Shown in pieces: positions 8,488-16,077 of a stretch of DNA of 37,093 nt (its first letter is position 1; every line of letters starts with the position of its first letter). The DNA lies in NCBI GenBank assembly GCA_900314905.1, contig OMXA01000016.1, forward strand, positions 1 to 37,093, written 5' to 3'. The position numbers and the translations under genes are program-made. Under the pieces are notes generated by a model. It had not been told where the DNA came from and searched no databases. It worked only from the letters and a program-made list of their open reading frames with translations. This DNA is from an uncultured Erysipelotrichaceae bacterium. Its GTDB lineage: Bacteria > Bacillota_I > Bacilli_A > Erysipelotrichales > Erysipelotrichaceae.

Positions 8488-8516
8488 TTGACCTTTTCGT
8501 CGACGGTGTATATAAT
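8488..8516 (+). promoter_or_regulatory. tRNA-Leu promoter
   Basis: -35 TTGACC (8488-8493), 17-base spacer, -10 TATAAT (8511-8516): close to consensus, as expected for a stable RNA gene. Transcription should start a few bases before the mature tRNA 5' end at 8527. It is back-to-back with the carboxypeptidase promoter. Confidence 0.85.
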
Positions 8517-8526
8517 ATCTAGGCAT

Positions 8527-8610
8527 GCACCAGTGGTGGAATGGCAGACACGTACGCTTGAGGGGCGTATGGGGAGACCCGTGCAGGTTCAAGTCCTGTC
8601 TGGTGCACCA
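8527..8610 (+). tRNA. tRNA-Leu (anticodon GAG)
   Basis: 84 nt class II tRNA. Acceptor stem GCACCAG / CTGGTGC, anticodon stem TACGC / GCGTA around loop TTGAGGG (anticodon GAG, reading CUC and CUU), a long variable arm GGGG-AGA-CCC, T arm GCAGG-TTCAAGT-CCTGT, and an encoded ACCA end. Confidence 0.95.
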
Positions 8611-8628
8611 TTCATTAGCAATATGGAG

Positions 8629-8665
8629 CCGCTCAGAAATCACAGAAGCTGATTGGGCGGTTTTT
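8629..8665 (+). terminator. Terminator after tRNA-Leu
   Basis: CCGCTC pairs with GGGCGG and AATCA with TGATT around a small bulge, followed by TTTTTCTT. It lies 19 bases after the tRNA CCA end. Confidence 0.75.
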
Positions 8666-8839
8666 CTTACGCTTCTCTGCAGCGGACCGGTCGATTCCGG
8701 TTTCATCTGATCCAGGCAGAATGGTATCTTCCATTAACTCTGCCATGCAGGAAGACCTCCCGAAATCAGGAAGAACATTCCGATCAGAAGGATGCCTGCA
8801 GTATGATGTTACAAGACTCAGAGACAGGAAGGAGTTCCA

Positions 8840-9331
8840 ATGGAATTAAGACTTGCAAAACCGGAAGATCTTGGAACAGTCATGAAGATCTATGCCAGTG
8901 CCAGAGAATTCATGAAAGAAACCGGGAATCCCCGCCAGTGGGGACTTTCAAACTGGCCTAGCGAAGAACGGATCCGTATGGATATCGCAGCCTCAAAAAG
9001 CTATGTATGCATCGAAGGCAGTCAGATTGCTGCAGTCTTTTACTATGACTTCGGAAAAGACATCGATCCGACCTATCGGAACATTGAAGGAGCCTGGCTG
9101 TCAGATTCGCCATATGGCGTCGTGCATCGGATCGCTTCCGCAAGGATTATTCCAGGTGCCGGATCCTGGTGTATTCAGCAGATATTCAGAAAATCCGGCC
9201 ATCTCAGAATGGATACGCATCCGGACAATCTCATCATGCAGAAGACTCTGCTGAAGCTCGGATTTCAGAGAACAGGTCTCATTCACGTAGAAGAAGACGA
9301 TGATCCTCGGATCGCCTTCGAAAAGATCTAA
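8840..9331 (+). CDS. GNAT-family N-acetyltransferase
   Basis: A 163-residue GNAT protein that would move an acetyl group from acetyl-CoA to an unknown amine. The start MELRLAKPEDLGTVMKIYASA is the usual first strand and helix. The acetyl-CoA region is GAGSWCIQQIFRKSGHLRMDT, followed by HPDNLIMQKTLLKLGFQRTG, the last beta-alpha-beta unit. AGGAAGGAG is well placed before the ATG. The next gene begins 10 bases after the stop, so the two may be co-transcribed. Substrate is unknown. Confidence 0.85.
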   Translation: MELRLAKPEDLGTVMKIYASAREFMKETGNPRQWGLSNWPSEERIRMDIAASKSYVCIEGSQIAAVFYYDFGKDIDPTYRNIEGAWLSDSPYGVVHRIASARIIPGAGSWCIQQIFRKSGHLRMDTHPDNLIMQKTLLKLGFQRTGLIHVEEDDDPRIAFEKI

Positions 9332-9340
9332 AATACAGGT

Positions 9341-10129
9341 ATGGCAAAAACACAGGAAACTCTGGATCTGGAAGAAGCACTGGATCAGAGAAGCAGACAA
9401 AGACGGGAATACGGCTGCAGAGAGGTCACGATCGGTTTTGCCCATAATTCCCATGGGGACGAAATCGTCGATTACATGTCCATGGACAGTCACAGTATCT
9501 TCCGATGCTATGAGCTGAAGGTCAGTGTCTCCGATCTGAAATCGGACGCAAGAAAGAGCTGGTACGGAGATTACAACTATCTGGTCTGCGGGATGGACCT
9601 CTGGAATCAGCAGCCTGTATTTGATAATTATATTCCTCCGTATGCAGGGATCCTTGCCGGCCCGGATCTCATCGTAAAACGCAAGGCTCAGAAGCGCGTC
9701 ATCTCTGATCAGCAGCGTGAGATGCTGAAAGACAGCCTGATCCGCAGCGTGTTCTGGAAGATGGACCAGTATCGCAGCGCTGACAATCTGAATGCCATGC
9801 GGGAACTGGAGCATTCTCTCGAAGCACTGCAGCAGGAATATGAAGCGTTCCGTCAGAAAACAGACCGCATGCGATGGACGTATCAGGATTATGAATCCTT
9901 CGCAAGGCGCAATCATCAGGATCCTTCCTTCACGATTGAGCGGCAGGCAAAGGCTGAAAGGAATCAGTATGCCGCAAGAAAAGAAGGCAGATTCACCTGG
10001 ACCGAAACCCCGGATGGAACAACAGTATGTCCTTCCTGCGGCAAGCTTGCCCCTAACATCGATGGGAAGCCGTTTCTGACTGAGTTCTGCCCATTCTGCG
10101 GGGCAGATCTTCGCAAGCTGAGCCAATGA
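9341..10129 (+). CDS. PD-(D/E)XK-like protein (MmcB-like) with C-terminal zinc ribbon
   Basis: A 262-residue protein with three parts. Residues 28-90 have a nuclease-like core: HSIFRCYELKVSVSDLKSD holds an ExK motif and GDYNYLVC a following strand, the pattern seen in MmcB-type DNA repair proteins and other PD-(D/E)XK folds. Residues 115-200 are Gln/Glu/Arg-rich helices, probably coiled coil. Residues 225-255 are a four-cysteine zinc ribbon (CPSCGK ... CPFCGADL). It looks like a phage- or repair-type nucleic acid protein, but no phage genes are nearby. Function is not established. The start has only a weak CAGG site. Confidence 0.6.
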   Translation: MAKTQETLDLEEALDQRSRQRREYGCREVTIGFAHNSHGDEIVDYMSMDSHSIFRCYELKVSVSDLKSDARKSWYGDYNYLVCGMDLWNQQPVFDNYIPPYAGILAGPDLIVKRKAQKRVISDQQREMLKDSLIRSVFWKMDQYRSADNLNAMRELEHSLEALQQEYEAFRQKTDRMRWTYQDYESFARRNHQDPSFTIERQAKAERNQYAARKEGRFTWTETPDGTTVCPSCGKLAPNIDGKPFLTEFCPFCGADLRKLSQ

Positions 10130-10139
10130 GGCGATAGGC

Positions 10140-10167
10140 ATGACAATTTCCAAAACCCGCTTATAAT
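10140..10167 (+). promoter_or_regulatory. Promoter of the CobW-type GTPase pair
   Basis: -35 ATGACA (10140-10145), 16-base spacer, perfect -10 TATAAT (10162-10167). An upstream ATG at 10166 overlaps this -10 and so cannot be the translation start; ATG at 10196, with GAAGG just before it, fits instead. Confidence 0.7.
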
Positions 10168-10195
10168 GAGGATGCGAAAAAGAAAGAAGGTAGTT

Positions 10196-11269
10196 ATGAC
10201 AAAAGTAGATGTAATTTCCGGATTCCTCGGGGCCGGAAAGACAACTCTGATCTCAAAGCTGATCAAAGATGTTTTCCATGGCCAGAAGGTAGTCCTTGTA
10301 GAAAATGAATTCGGCGAAATCGGCATTGACGGAGGATTCCTGAAGGAGTCCGGCATTGAGATCCGCGAAATAAACAGCGGCTGCATCTGCTGCACCCTGA
10401 AAGGTGATTTTGAGAAGTCTCTGCAGCAGGTCATCGACACCTATCATCCGGACCGGATCATCATTGAGCCTTCCGGAGTCGGAAAGCTTTCCGATATCCT
10501 GCGGGCAGTGAAAACAGTCAGCGGGGTTGAACTGGACAGCTACAGCACTGTGGTCGACGCAGCTCGCTGCAAAGTGTATCACCGGAATTTCAAGGAATTC
10601 TTTGACGATCAGATCGCAACTGCATCCTGCGTCATTCTTTCCAAAACCCAGAATGTGGACGAGGCAAAGCTTGAGGCGGATACAGAAATCATCCGTGAGC
10701 TGAACCCAGATGCGAGAGTCATCACCACCCCATGGGATGAGCTTTCCGGACAGGCAATCTTCGATGCGATGACCGGTGCATCCAGCGGCTTCCCGGAAGA
10801 TCTCGGAGAAGATGACGAAGATGAAGAACATGAACATGATGAGCATGAACATCATCATGAACATGATGATCACGATGAGCATGAACATCATCATGAACAT
10901 GAAACCGATCCGAATGAAGGACTCTCTGAAGGAAACCGGATCCATCTGGGAGAGGATGAGCACGAGCATCACCACCATCACCATCATCACGGAGAACATG
11001 ATGCTGATGAAGTCTTTGATTCCATCGGAATCGAAACCATCAATCATTACTCTGAAGAAGAAATCCGCACTGCGCTCAGCAAGCTAGGCGACAACATTGT
11101 CCGCGCAAAGGGAATTGTTCCGGATCATGAGAATGGATGGATCTTCTTCGACTTCGTCCCAGGCGATATCGATGTCCGCAGAGGAAGCCCCGCATATACG
11201 GGCCTGATCACCGTCATCGGAGAGCACGTTGATCTTGGCCAGATCAAAGAAATCTTCCAGGTGAAGTAA
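10196..11269 (+). CDS. CobW/COG0523-family GTPase with long His-rich metal-binding segment
   Basis: A 357-residue G3E-type P-loop GTPase. Walker A GFLGAGKT (9-16), the metal-site motif CICC (63-66) after EFGEIGIDGG, and IIIEPSGVG as the Walker B/G3 region. About residues 205-285 form a Glu/Asp/His-rich segment with runs such as HEHHHEHDDHDEHEHHHEHE and an eight-His block. The C-terminal CobW_C domain follows (GIVPDHENGWIFFDFVPGDI). Such proteins act as metal chaperones, often for zinc under scarcity; which metal or client is used here is unknown. The start at 10196 is chosen on RBS and promoter position. The next gene begins 4 bases after the stop. Confidence 0.9.
   Translation: MTKVDVISGFLGAGKTTLISKLIKDVFHGQKVVLVENEFGEIGIDGGFLKESGIEIREINSGCICCTLKGDFEKSLQQVIDTYHPDRIIIEPSGVGKLSDILRAVKTVSGVELDSYSTVVDAARCKVYHRNFKEFFDDQIATASCVILSKTQNVDEAKLEADTEIIRELNPDARVITTPWDELSGQAIFDAMTGASSGFPEDLGEDDEDEEHEHDEHEHHHEHDDHDEHEHHHEHETDPNEGLSEGNRIHLGEDEHEHHHHHHHHGEHDADEVFDSIGIETINHYSEEEIRTALSKLGDNIVRAKGIVPDHENGWIFFDFVPGDIDVRRGSPAYTGLITVIGEHVDLGQIKEIFQVK
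10838..10902 (+). repeat. Two exact 29-base direct repeats encoding His/Glu-rich units
   Basis: The same 29 bases occur at 10838-10866 and 10874-10902, a period of 36 bases (12 residues), inside the His-rich part of the CobW gene. The repeat keeps the frame, so the segment probably grew by slippage or unequal recombination. Confidence 0.85.
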
Positions 11270-11273
11270 TCCG

Positions 11274-12215
11274 ATGCCGACTCCTGTGTATCTTTTTACC
11301 GGTTTCCTAGACAGCGGAAAAACAACGCTGATCAGACAGACCATGGACGACCCTCAGTTCATGGAAGGCGTCCAGCGTTCTCTGATCCTATGCTTTGAAC
11401 AGGGAGAAACCGAATATGACGAGCAATTTCTCGATTCTCACAACGCATTCGTAGAGTATTTTGATTCTCCGGATCAGCTCACGAAAGAGCGGATGAGAGA
11501 GCTCGACACAATCTACCACCCTTCATTCGTCTTCATCGAATACAACGGCAGCGTCCCGATCAGCGATACTCTGCTTAGTGAGATGCCGGATTTCTGGCCG
11601 CTGGTGCAGATCCTGACGACCGTCGATGCAGGGACCTTTGAATCCTATATCAGCAACATGCGTTCCATGATGTTCGAGCAGCTTCGATACAGCGACACGG
11701 TGATCGTCAACCGCTGCACGCCCGATACCAACGGCCGCATGCTGAGAGGCAACATCAAAGCAATCAATCGCAGAGCACAGATCTATTATGAAGGAAACTT
11801 CGGAGAACCTGTGGAGCTGAAAAGCGGCACTCTTCCATTTGACCTCAATTCAGAAGTCATCGACATCAAAGATGATGACTATGGTCTCTGGTATATGGAC
11901 TGCACGGAAGACCCAGAAAAGTATGATGGCAAGACTGTCGTCCTGCGCGGAATGTATGCAGAAAACATCCCCGGATATCACCAGTCATTCATCCTCGGCA
12001 GAAGAGCAATGGTATGCTGCAATGCAGATACCAGCCTCTGCGGCGTTACGGTTACCGGTGTGAAGATAGAAGAAATGAACCTTGGCGACTGGGTTGAGGT
12101 AGAAGGAACCTTCAAGCTCGTCGACATGGAAAACGGCGGCAAGACTGTCGTTCTTTACGCAAAACGAATTCAGCACTGCAAAGAGCCTGAGGATCCCTAC
12201 GTCTATTTCAGCTGA
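11274..12215 (+). CDS. CobW-like GTPase fused to a DUF1980/YcgQ-like C-terminal domain
   Basis: A 313-residue protein. Residues 1-190 are a shortened CobW-type GTPase: P-loop GFLDSGKTTL and FVFIEYNGS as the Walker B region. The CxCC metal motif is absent (ILCFEQGETEYDEQF lies there), and the NKxD-type base-recognition loop is VIVNRCTPD. Residues 205-310 resemble the C-terminal domain of DUF1980/TIGR03943 proteins: GKTVVLRGMYAEN, FILGRRAMVCCNADTS, then GDWVEVEGTF. In other Bacillota that domain belongs to a zinc-regulated protein encoded near a permease and a CobW GTPase; here it is on the GTPase itself and no permease is in the window. It forms an operon with the His-rich GTPase. Confidence 0.75.
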   Translation: MPTPVYLFTGFLDSGKTTLIRQTMDDPQFMEGVQRSLILCFEQGETEYDEQFLDSHNAFVEYFDSPDQLTKERMRELDTIYHPSFVFIEYNGSVPISDTLLSEMPDFWPLVQILTTVDAGTFESYISNMRSMMFEQLRYSDTVIVNRCTPDTNGRMLRGNIKAINRRAQIYYEGNFGEPVELKSGTLPFDLNSEVIDIKDDDYGLWYMDCTEDPEKYDGKTVVLRGMYAENIPGYHQSFILGRRAMVCCNADTSLCGVTVTGVKIEEMNLGDWVEVEGTFKLVDMENGGKTVVLYAKRIQHCKEPEDPYVYFS

Positions 12216-12306
12216 TCCCAAAGCATAAGCACAGCTTGCCCCTGCAGCAGAAGTTACCGCTGCAGAATAGCTGACAATAGGATCTGGAATTTCCGATCAG
12301 AGAGAG
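12216..12306. other. Intergenic spacer with a 7-bp hairpin
   Basis: After the second GTPase stop there is a perfect stem CTGCAGC / GCTGCAG (12242-12265) with a 10-base loop and no U-tract. It is too weak to call a terminator; the real one lies just after it. Nothing else is recognisable. Confidence 0.4.
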
Positions 12307-12354
12307 AAAAAAAGCTGAACCACTTCATCGCTCGAATGAACATTCAGCTTTTTT
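12307..12354. terminator. Bidirectional terminator between the GTPase pair and the B3/B4 gene
   Basis: AAAAAAAGCTGAA ... TTCAGCTTTTTT: the same hairpin gives a U-tract in both directions, suiting the two convergent transcription units. The 125 bases that follow up to the B3/B4 gene stop hold nothing I recognise. Confidence 0.85.
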
Positions 12355-12479
12355 CGTACCATTGCTTGCTTTCAAAGCCAGTGCTAACCCCAGTACAGAT
12401 CTTCTTTCTCATCCCTGCAGTTTCCCATGATGAGATTGATCATCAGACCATGCAGTCAGCCGCACAAGCCGAAAATATG

Positions 12480-13205
12480 TCAATCTTCAATCGGGATCGA
12501 AGGATGGCAGCGAGACACCATGCCAGCATGAACAATCTTCACGCCAAGATATTTACGCATCAGATCCTGCAATTCTTCCAGTGCGTTCTGAAGATCGGCA
12601 GTACGTTCCGGTTCCACGTTTTCCATCAGGATGATCTCATTGTGCGTATCATCTGTCACTTCGGTCCGGCGGCCATCCCGCCAGTTGAAGCAGCGGCATA
12701 CTGCTCCAGCTTCGTCGTAATAAGCAATTTCTCCGGGCAGCGGAGGATCCTGTTCTTCCGATCCGATCGGAATGAAATCTTCCCCTCCCTTCATCGCGCC
12801 AAGATGAAGATCTCCTCTGATCTGATCAAGATTCTCCACGCCGATCGGAAATGCATATTTCAGAGAAATCGCATTGGTGATGTCAACGGCAGGTGCAATC
12901 ATCCCGACCGGCTTTCCGTGAAGAATGCGTTTCAGGAGATTCTCAATGGAGCATCTCGCCCCCTTTTTGCCAGGGAACTTCTGATATGCGGCGCGCCATA
13001 CCGCCGGCACATGATTCTCGCTGATCACATCGCTGGTCAGGAACTTCCGCGCTGCCTGATTTGCCTGTTCAAGGAGAATCCGGATTTCTTCCCTCTGAGC
13101 TTCTGAAAGTTCTCTGAATGTCTCAGCATTTTTCACAGAGAGCACAGCAATTTCCACATCCGGGAACAGCTCCCAGAAGCTCTCATCCGCTATGAATTGT
13201 TTCAT
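12480..13205 (-). CDS. B3/B4 tRNA-binding domain protein
   Basis: A 241-residue stand-alone version of the B3/B4 domain found in the phenylalanyl-tRNA synthetase beta chain, where it edits misacylated tRNA. Recognisable parts are VPAVWRAAYQKFPGKKGARCSIENLLKR, then VDITNAISLKYAFPIGVENLDQI, and the later FNWRDGRRTEVTDDTHNEIILMEN stretch. Free-standing members are common in Bacillota and are suspected amino acid or tRNA quality-control proteins, without a firm assignment. AAGGA precedes the ATG. Its start lies inside the end of the AraC gene (23-base overlap), so the two are co-transcribed. Confidence 0.82.
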   Translation of the reverse strand: MKQFIADESFWELFPDVEIAVLSVKNAETFRELSEAQREEIRILLEQANQAARKFLTSDVISENHVPAVWRAAYQKFPGKKGARCSIENLLKRILHGKPVGMIAPAVDITNAISLKYAFPIGVENLDQIRGDLHLGAMKGGEDFIPIGSEEQDPPLPGEIAYYDEAGAVCRCFNWRDGRRTEVTDDTHNEIILMENVEPERTADLQNALEELQDLMRKYLGVKIVHAGMVSRCHPSIPIED

Positions 13206-14508
13206 CTTGCTTTCCTTTCTTTTTTGGTTTCAGCCGTTCTGAAGCTTCTGATCCATCCGTTTTCTGAAGGGTTATGGAATTGCGGAACGCAGAAGGAGTC
13301 ATCTGCTTCAGCTTGTAGAAGTTCAGATTGAATGTCTTGATATTGTTATAGCCCACCCGGATTGCGATATCAAAGATCGGAATATCTGTTTCCGTCAGGA
13401 GCTTGCATGCCTCATTGATCCGGATGAACGTCAGCAGGCAATCAAAGTTCCGCTCTGAATAGAACAGCAGTGCTCGGTTCATCTGCGGAATTGACACCCC
13501 GACTTTGCTTGCCACTTCATCCGCCGTAAGATGTTCCTGATCAAAATTCTGATATAAATAATCTGTAATGCGGAAAGCCACGTCCTTATCGGTCTTATTG
13601 CAGTTCGTTTTCACTTTGCTGTAGATCTTGCGATAGCGGATCGGGGTGACCCCTACTCTTGCCACAAAGTGCTTCGTCAGATGAGACGCATCAACAAAGC
13701 CGAGCAGATCAGCAATTTCATTCAGGGTCAAGCTGGTGTAGATCAGGTAATCAGATGCTTTTTCTATGCGGATGCTGCTGAGCAGCTTTGAGAAAGAAGT
13801 CCCTGTAAGTTCCTGAAGCTGTTTCGCAACGGATGATTCCGACATGAACAAAGCTTTTGCCGTCTGCTCCAGCGTCAGTTTTTCGGAGGAATGCGCATAG
13901 ATATAACTCATGATCGGTTCCTGGGTAATCCGATTCACCTCATGACTTTCACCACGCAGCGACATGATATACCGACGATACATAATCATCAGTTCCAGAA
14001 TCTTGTTAGTGGTAAACAGAAAAGTAAGCGGCTTATTCGGAGGTGTCATTCTGACCGATTCTACGCCAAGCTCTTCCTTCAGCTGATCCATAATTCCGTC
14101 AATTGCTTCTGCCTGCACGGAATCAAGGTAGATTACCGGCTCAGCAGTGATGAAGCGCAGCAGTTCTACGCTGTCTTCCTCAAAACCCACCGTAGTCTTG
14201 AGCACTGTATTGATATACTGATAGTCATAGACCACTTTAATGAGCTGGAGCGTTTCCTCAACTTCCGTCACATCCGAGATCTTCCATGGTGTGATCGATA
14301 CAAGCATATTCGGCCGGATCTCATAGGTTTCTCCATCAATCACGATCGTTCCTCTGCCGCGCTTGAAATACAGAAATCTTGCCGCCTGATGCATCAGTGC
14401 TTTCGTCGGTCTTTCAATGGCTTCATAGTCGAAGGAACAGACAGAAGTAGGGTCTGCTTCCGAAGTCAGATTATCCTGCAGTGTTACCTGCCTACATGTT
14501 TTATTCAC
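13183..14508 (-). CDS. AraC-type regulator with two tandem AraC DNA-binding domains
   Basis: A 441-residue regulator starting at GTG, with AGGA-type sites just upstream. Residues 1-150 look like a cupin-type sensor domain (FKRGRG-type strands; ETYEIRPNMLVSITP). Residues about 205-305 are a full AraC HTH domain (LTLEQTAKALFMSESSVAKQ; LTLNEIADLLGFVDASHLTK; GVTPIRYRK). Residues about 320-425 are a second one (LTADEVASKVGVSIPQMNRA; IFDIAIRVGYNNIKTFNLNF; MTPSAFRNSI). One AraC domain already has two HTH units, so this protein carries four. It lies directly downstream of the ADI operon on the same strand and is the best candidate to control it. Confidence 0.85.
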   Translation of the reverse strand: MNKTCRQVTLQDNLTSEADPTSVCSFDYEAIERPTKALMHQAARFLYFKRGRGTIVIDGETYEIRPNMLVSITPWKISDVTEVEETLQLIKVVYDYQYINTVLKTTVGFEEDSVELLRFITAEPVIYLDSVQAEAIDGIMDQLKEELGVESVRMTPPNKPLTFLFTTNKILELMIMYRRYIMSLRGESHEVNRITQEPIMSYIYAHSSEKLTLEQTAKALFMSESSVAKQLQELTGTSFSKLLSSIRIEKASDYLIYTSLTLNEIADLLGFVDASHLTKHFVARVGVTPIRYRKIYSKVKTNCNKTDKDVAFRITDYLYQNFDQEHLTADEVASKVGVSIPQMNRALLFYSERNFDCLLTFIRINEACKLLTETDIPIFDIAIRVGYNNIKTFNLNFYKLKQMTPSAFRNSITLQKTDGSEASERLKPKKKGKQDETIHSG

Positions 14509-14535
14509 GATCCTAGTCCTGAATCCTGCAGATTC

Positions 14536-14541
14536 ATTATA
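14536..14541 (-). promoter_or_regulatory. -10 element for the AraC-type regulator gene
   Basis: A perfect TATAAT on the minus strand, about 27 bases before the GTG start and just after the hairpin that ends the arc operon. No convincing -35 is seen, which would suit an activator-dependent or weak promoter. Confidence 0.45.
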
Positions 14542-14550
14542 ACCGAAATA

Positions 14551-14578
14551 GGAAGAGGACCGGAGATTTTTCCGGTCC
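14551..14578 (-). terminator. Hairpin after the arcD-like gene
   Basis: Perfect 7-bp stem GGACCGG / CCGGTCC with an 8-base loop, then TCTTCC on the minus strand. The U-tract is poor, so some read-through from the arc operon into the regulator gene is possible. Confidence 0.55.
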
Positions 14579-14602
14579 CTTCAGTCAGCTTACTCGTATC
14601 AT

Positions 14603-16048
14603 TCAGCCCAGGATTACCATAGCACCAGTAAGAACCACAGCACTGAAGATTGCAATGATCATCAGGAGCTTTCCAGCCCACTTCACCCATGTTTCATAAG
14701 GGATTCTTGCAAGTGCAAGGCCGCCCATGATGAATCCGCAGGTCGGTGTGAACAGATTGACCAGTCCATTTGCCGCTACCGTGATCATGATTGAAGTTTC
14801 AACCGACCAGTTCATTCCTGCCACAATCGGGGATACGATCGGGGAAGAAAGAGCTGCAAGGCCGGAAGAAGACGGAACCAGGAAACTGAGACCCACATGG
14901 AGCAGATAGTCCAGGAAAGCGAATAGACCGCTGGACATGCCGCTGTTGGTAAGCCCGGTAACAGAGATCTGAACAATCCAAGCACCAAGCCCGGTTTCTG
15001 CCATGAGAACTGAAGTTGCACGAGCCAGCGCAATGACAACGTTTACGCTGATCATGTCTCCGAAGCCGCTCATGATGACATTGACCATGTGCTTCTTGTC
15101 CTTCATTCCAACCAGACCGATGATGATTCCCATCAGAAGGAACCAGGTCGCCGCGTCGTCAAACCACCAGTCACCGAACTGATTCCCGGTGAGGAATGAA
15201 GACCATCCGAAGAAGCTGTATGCACCGCCTTCTCCGAAAGAACCCCAAGGAATAAAGCCGAGGATCATTACGATGAAGGCAAGAGCGAATAATCTCAAGC
15301 AGACCTTCTGCTTGGAGGAAAGCACCGGATTATCTTCGATCTCAGTTGCGCCGCCATAAGCAGCCTTGCAGACTGCAAGCTGATCTGCAGTCAGGATCGA
15401 TCCTTTGGTCTTCATGACCTTCTTTGCATACCGCAGAACAAACCAGACCGACAGGCCATAAGTTCCAAGGCAGAGAATCAGGCCTTCCGCATATACGATT
15501 CCCATGTTGACAGGAACTCCGGCAGCAGCTACTGCCGCACCTGTCGCAAATGGGTTGATCGTGGAGCCGAGAACTCCGGATCCCGCGCCGAGCAGAACCG
15601 TGGCTGCTCCGACAATCGGGTCCATGCCAGCTGCAGTCATGGTTGCAGCAAGAAGAATATAGAATCCAACCGTTTCTTCGCCCATGCCATAGGTTGTTCC
15701 GCCGATGCAGAACAAAGCCATCAGAATCGGAATCAGGCGAAGTTCATTTCCATGCATCTTCCGAACCAGAACATGGATTCCGGTTTCCAATGCACCTGTC
15801 GAATTGACCAGGCCGAGGAAGGCTCCAAGGCAGAACACGAAGCCGATGACATCACTCGCATCATGGAATCCGGCAATCGGTGCCATGAGAATCTGAGAGA
15901 ACGAGGCTGCTGCGACGGTTCCTTCATTTCCATCTGCATCAATATATGGCTTTCCAGCTGCGAGCCAGGTCATTGCTGAAACCAGAAGCAGAACGATTAA
16001 GAGTATTGTAAATGTGTTCAGTGATCTCTTTTCTTTTTTCTGACTCAT
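14603..16048 (-). CDS. ArcD-like/YfcC-family membrane transporter of the ADI operon
   Basis: A 481-residue polytopic membrane protein with about a dozen hydrophobic segments. It begins with a basic tail and a first helix (TFTILLIVLLLVSAMTWLAAG). Features of the YfcC/AbgT-like group include GGTTYGMGEETVGFY, GAGSGVLGSTINPFATGAAV and FLVPSSSGLAALSSPIVSPI. YfcC-family carriers sit in many ADI operons and are taken to exchange arginine or citrulline for ornithine; the substrate cannot be read from the sequence. It lies 29 bases after arcC with an AAGGGG site, as the third gene of the operon. Confidence 0.85.
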   Translation of the reverse strand: MSQKKEKRSLNTFTILLIVLLLVSAMTWLAAGKPYIDADGNEGTVAAASFSQILMAPIAGFHDASDVIGFVFCLGAFLGLVNSTGALETGIHVLVRKMHGNELRLIPILMALFCIGGTTYGMGEETVGFYILLAATMTAAGMDPIVGAATVLLGAGSGVLGSTINPFATGAAVAAAGVPVNMGIVYAEGLILCLGTYGLSVWFVLRYAKKVMKTKGSILTADQLAVCKAAYGGATEIEDNPVLSSKQKVCLRLFALAFIVMILGFIPWGSFGEGGAYSFFGWSSFLTGNQFGDWWFDDAATWFLLMGIIIGLVGMKDKKHMVNVIMSGFGDMISVNVVIALARATSVLMAETGLGAWIVQISVTGLTNSGMSSGLFAFLDYLLHVGLSFLVPSSSGLAALSSPIVSPIVAGMNWSVETSIMITVAANGLVNLFTPTCGFIMGGLALARIPYETWVKWAGKLLMIIAIFSAVVLTGAMVILG

Positions 16049-16077
16049 AATTATGTTTTCCCCTTTAATCCGAACAG

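Noticed and set aside
9101-10153. A 350-codon minus-strand open frame
   Set aside because: It is antisense to the GNAT and zinc-ribbon genes, which both have convincing protein features; the frame itself has none.
10838-10902. Short repeats that might be taken for a CRISPR array
   Set aside because: Only two copies, in frame inside the His-rich coding segment of a GTPase; no spacers or cas genes.
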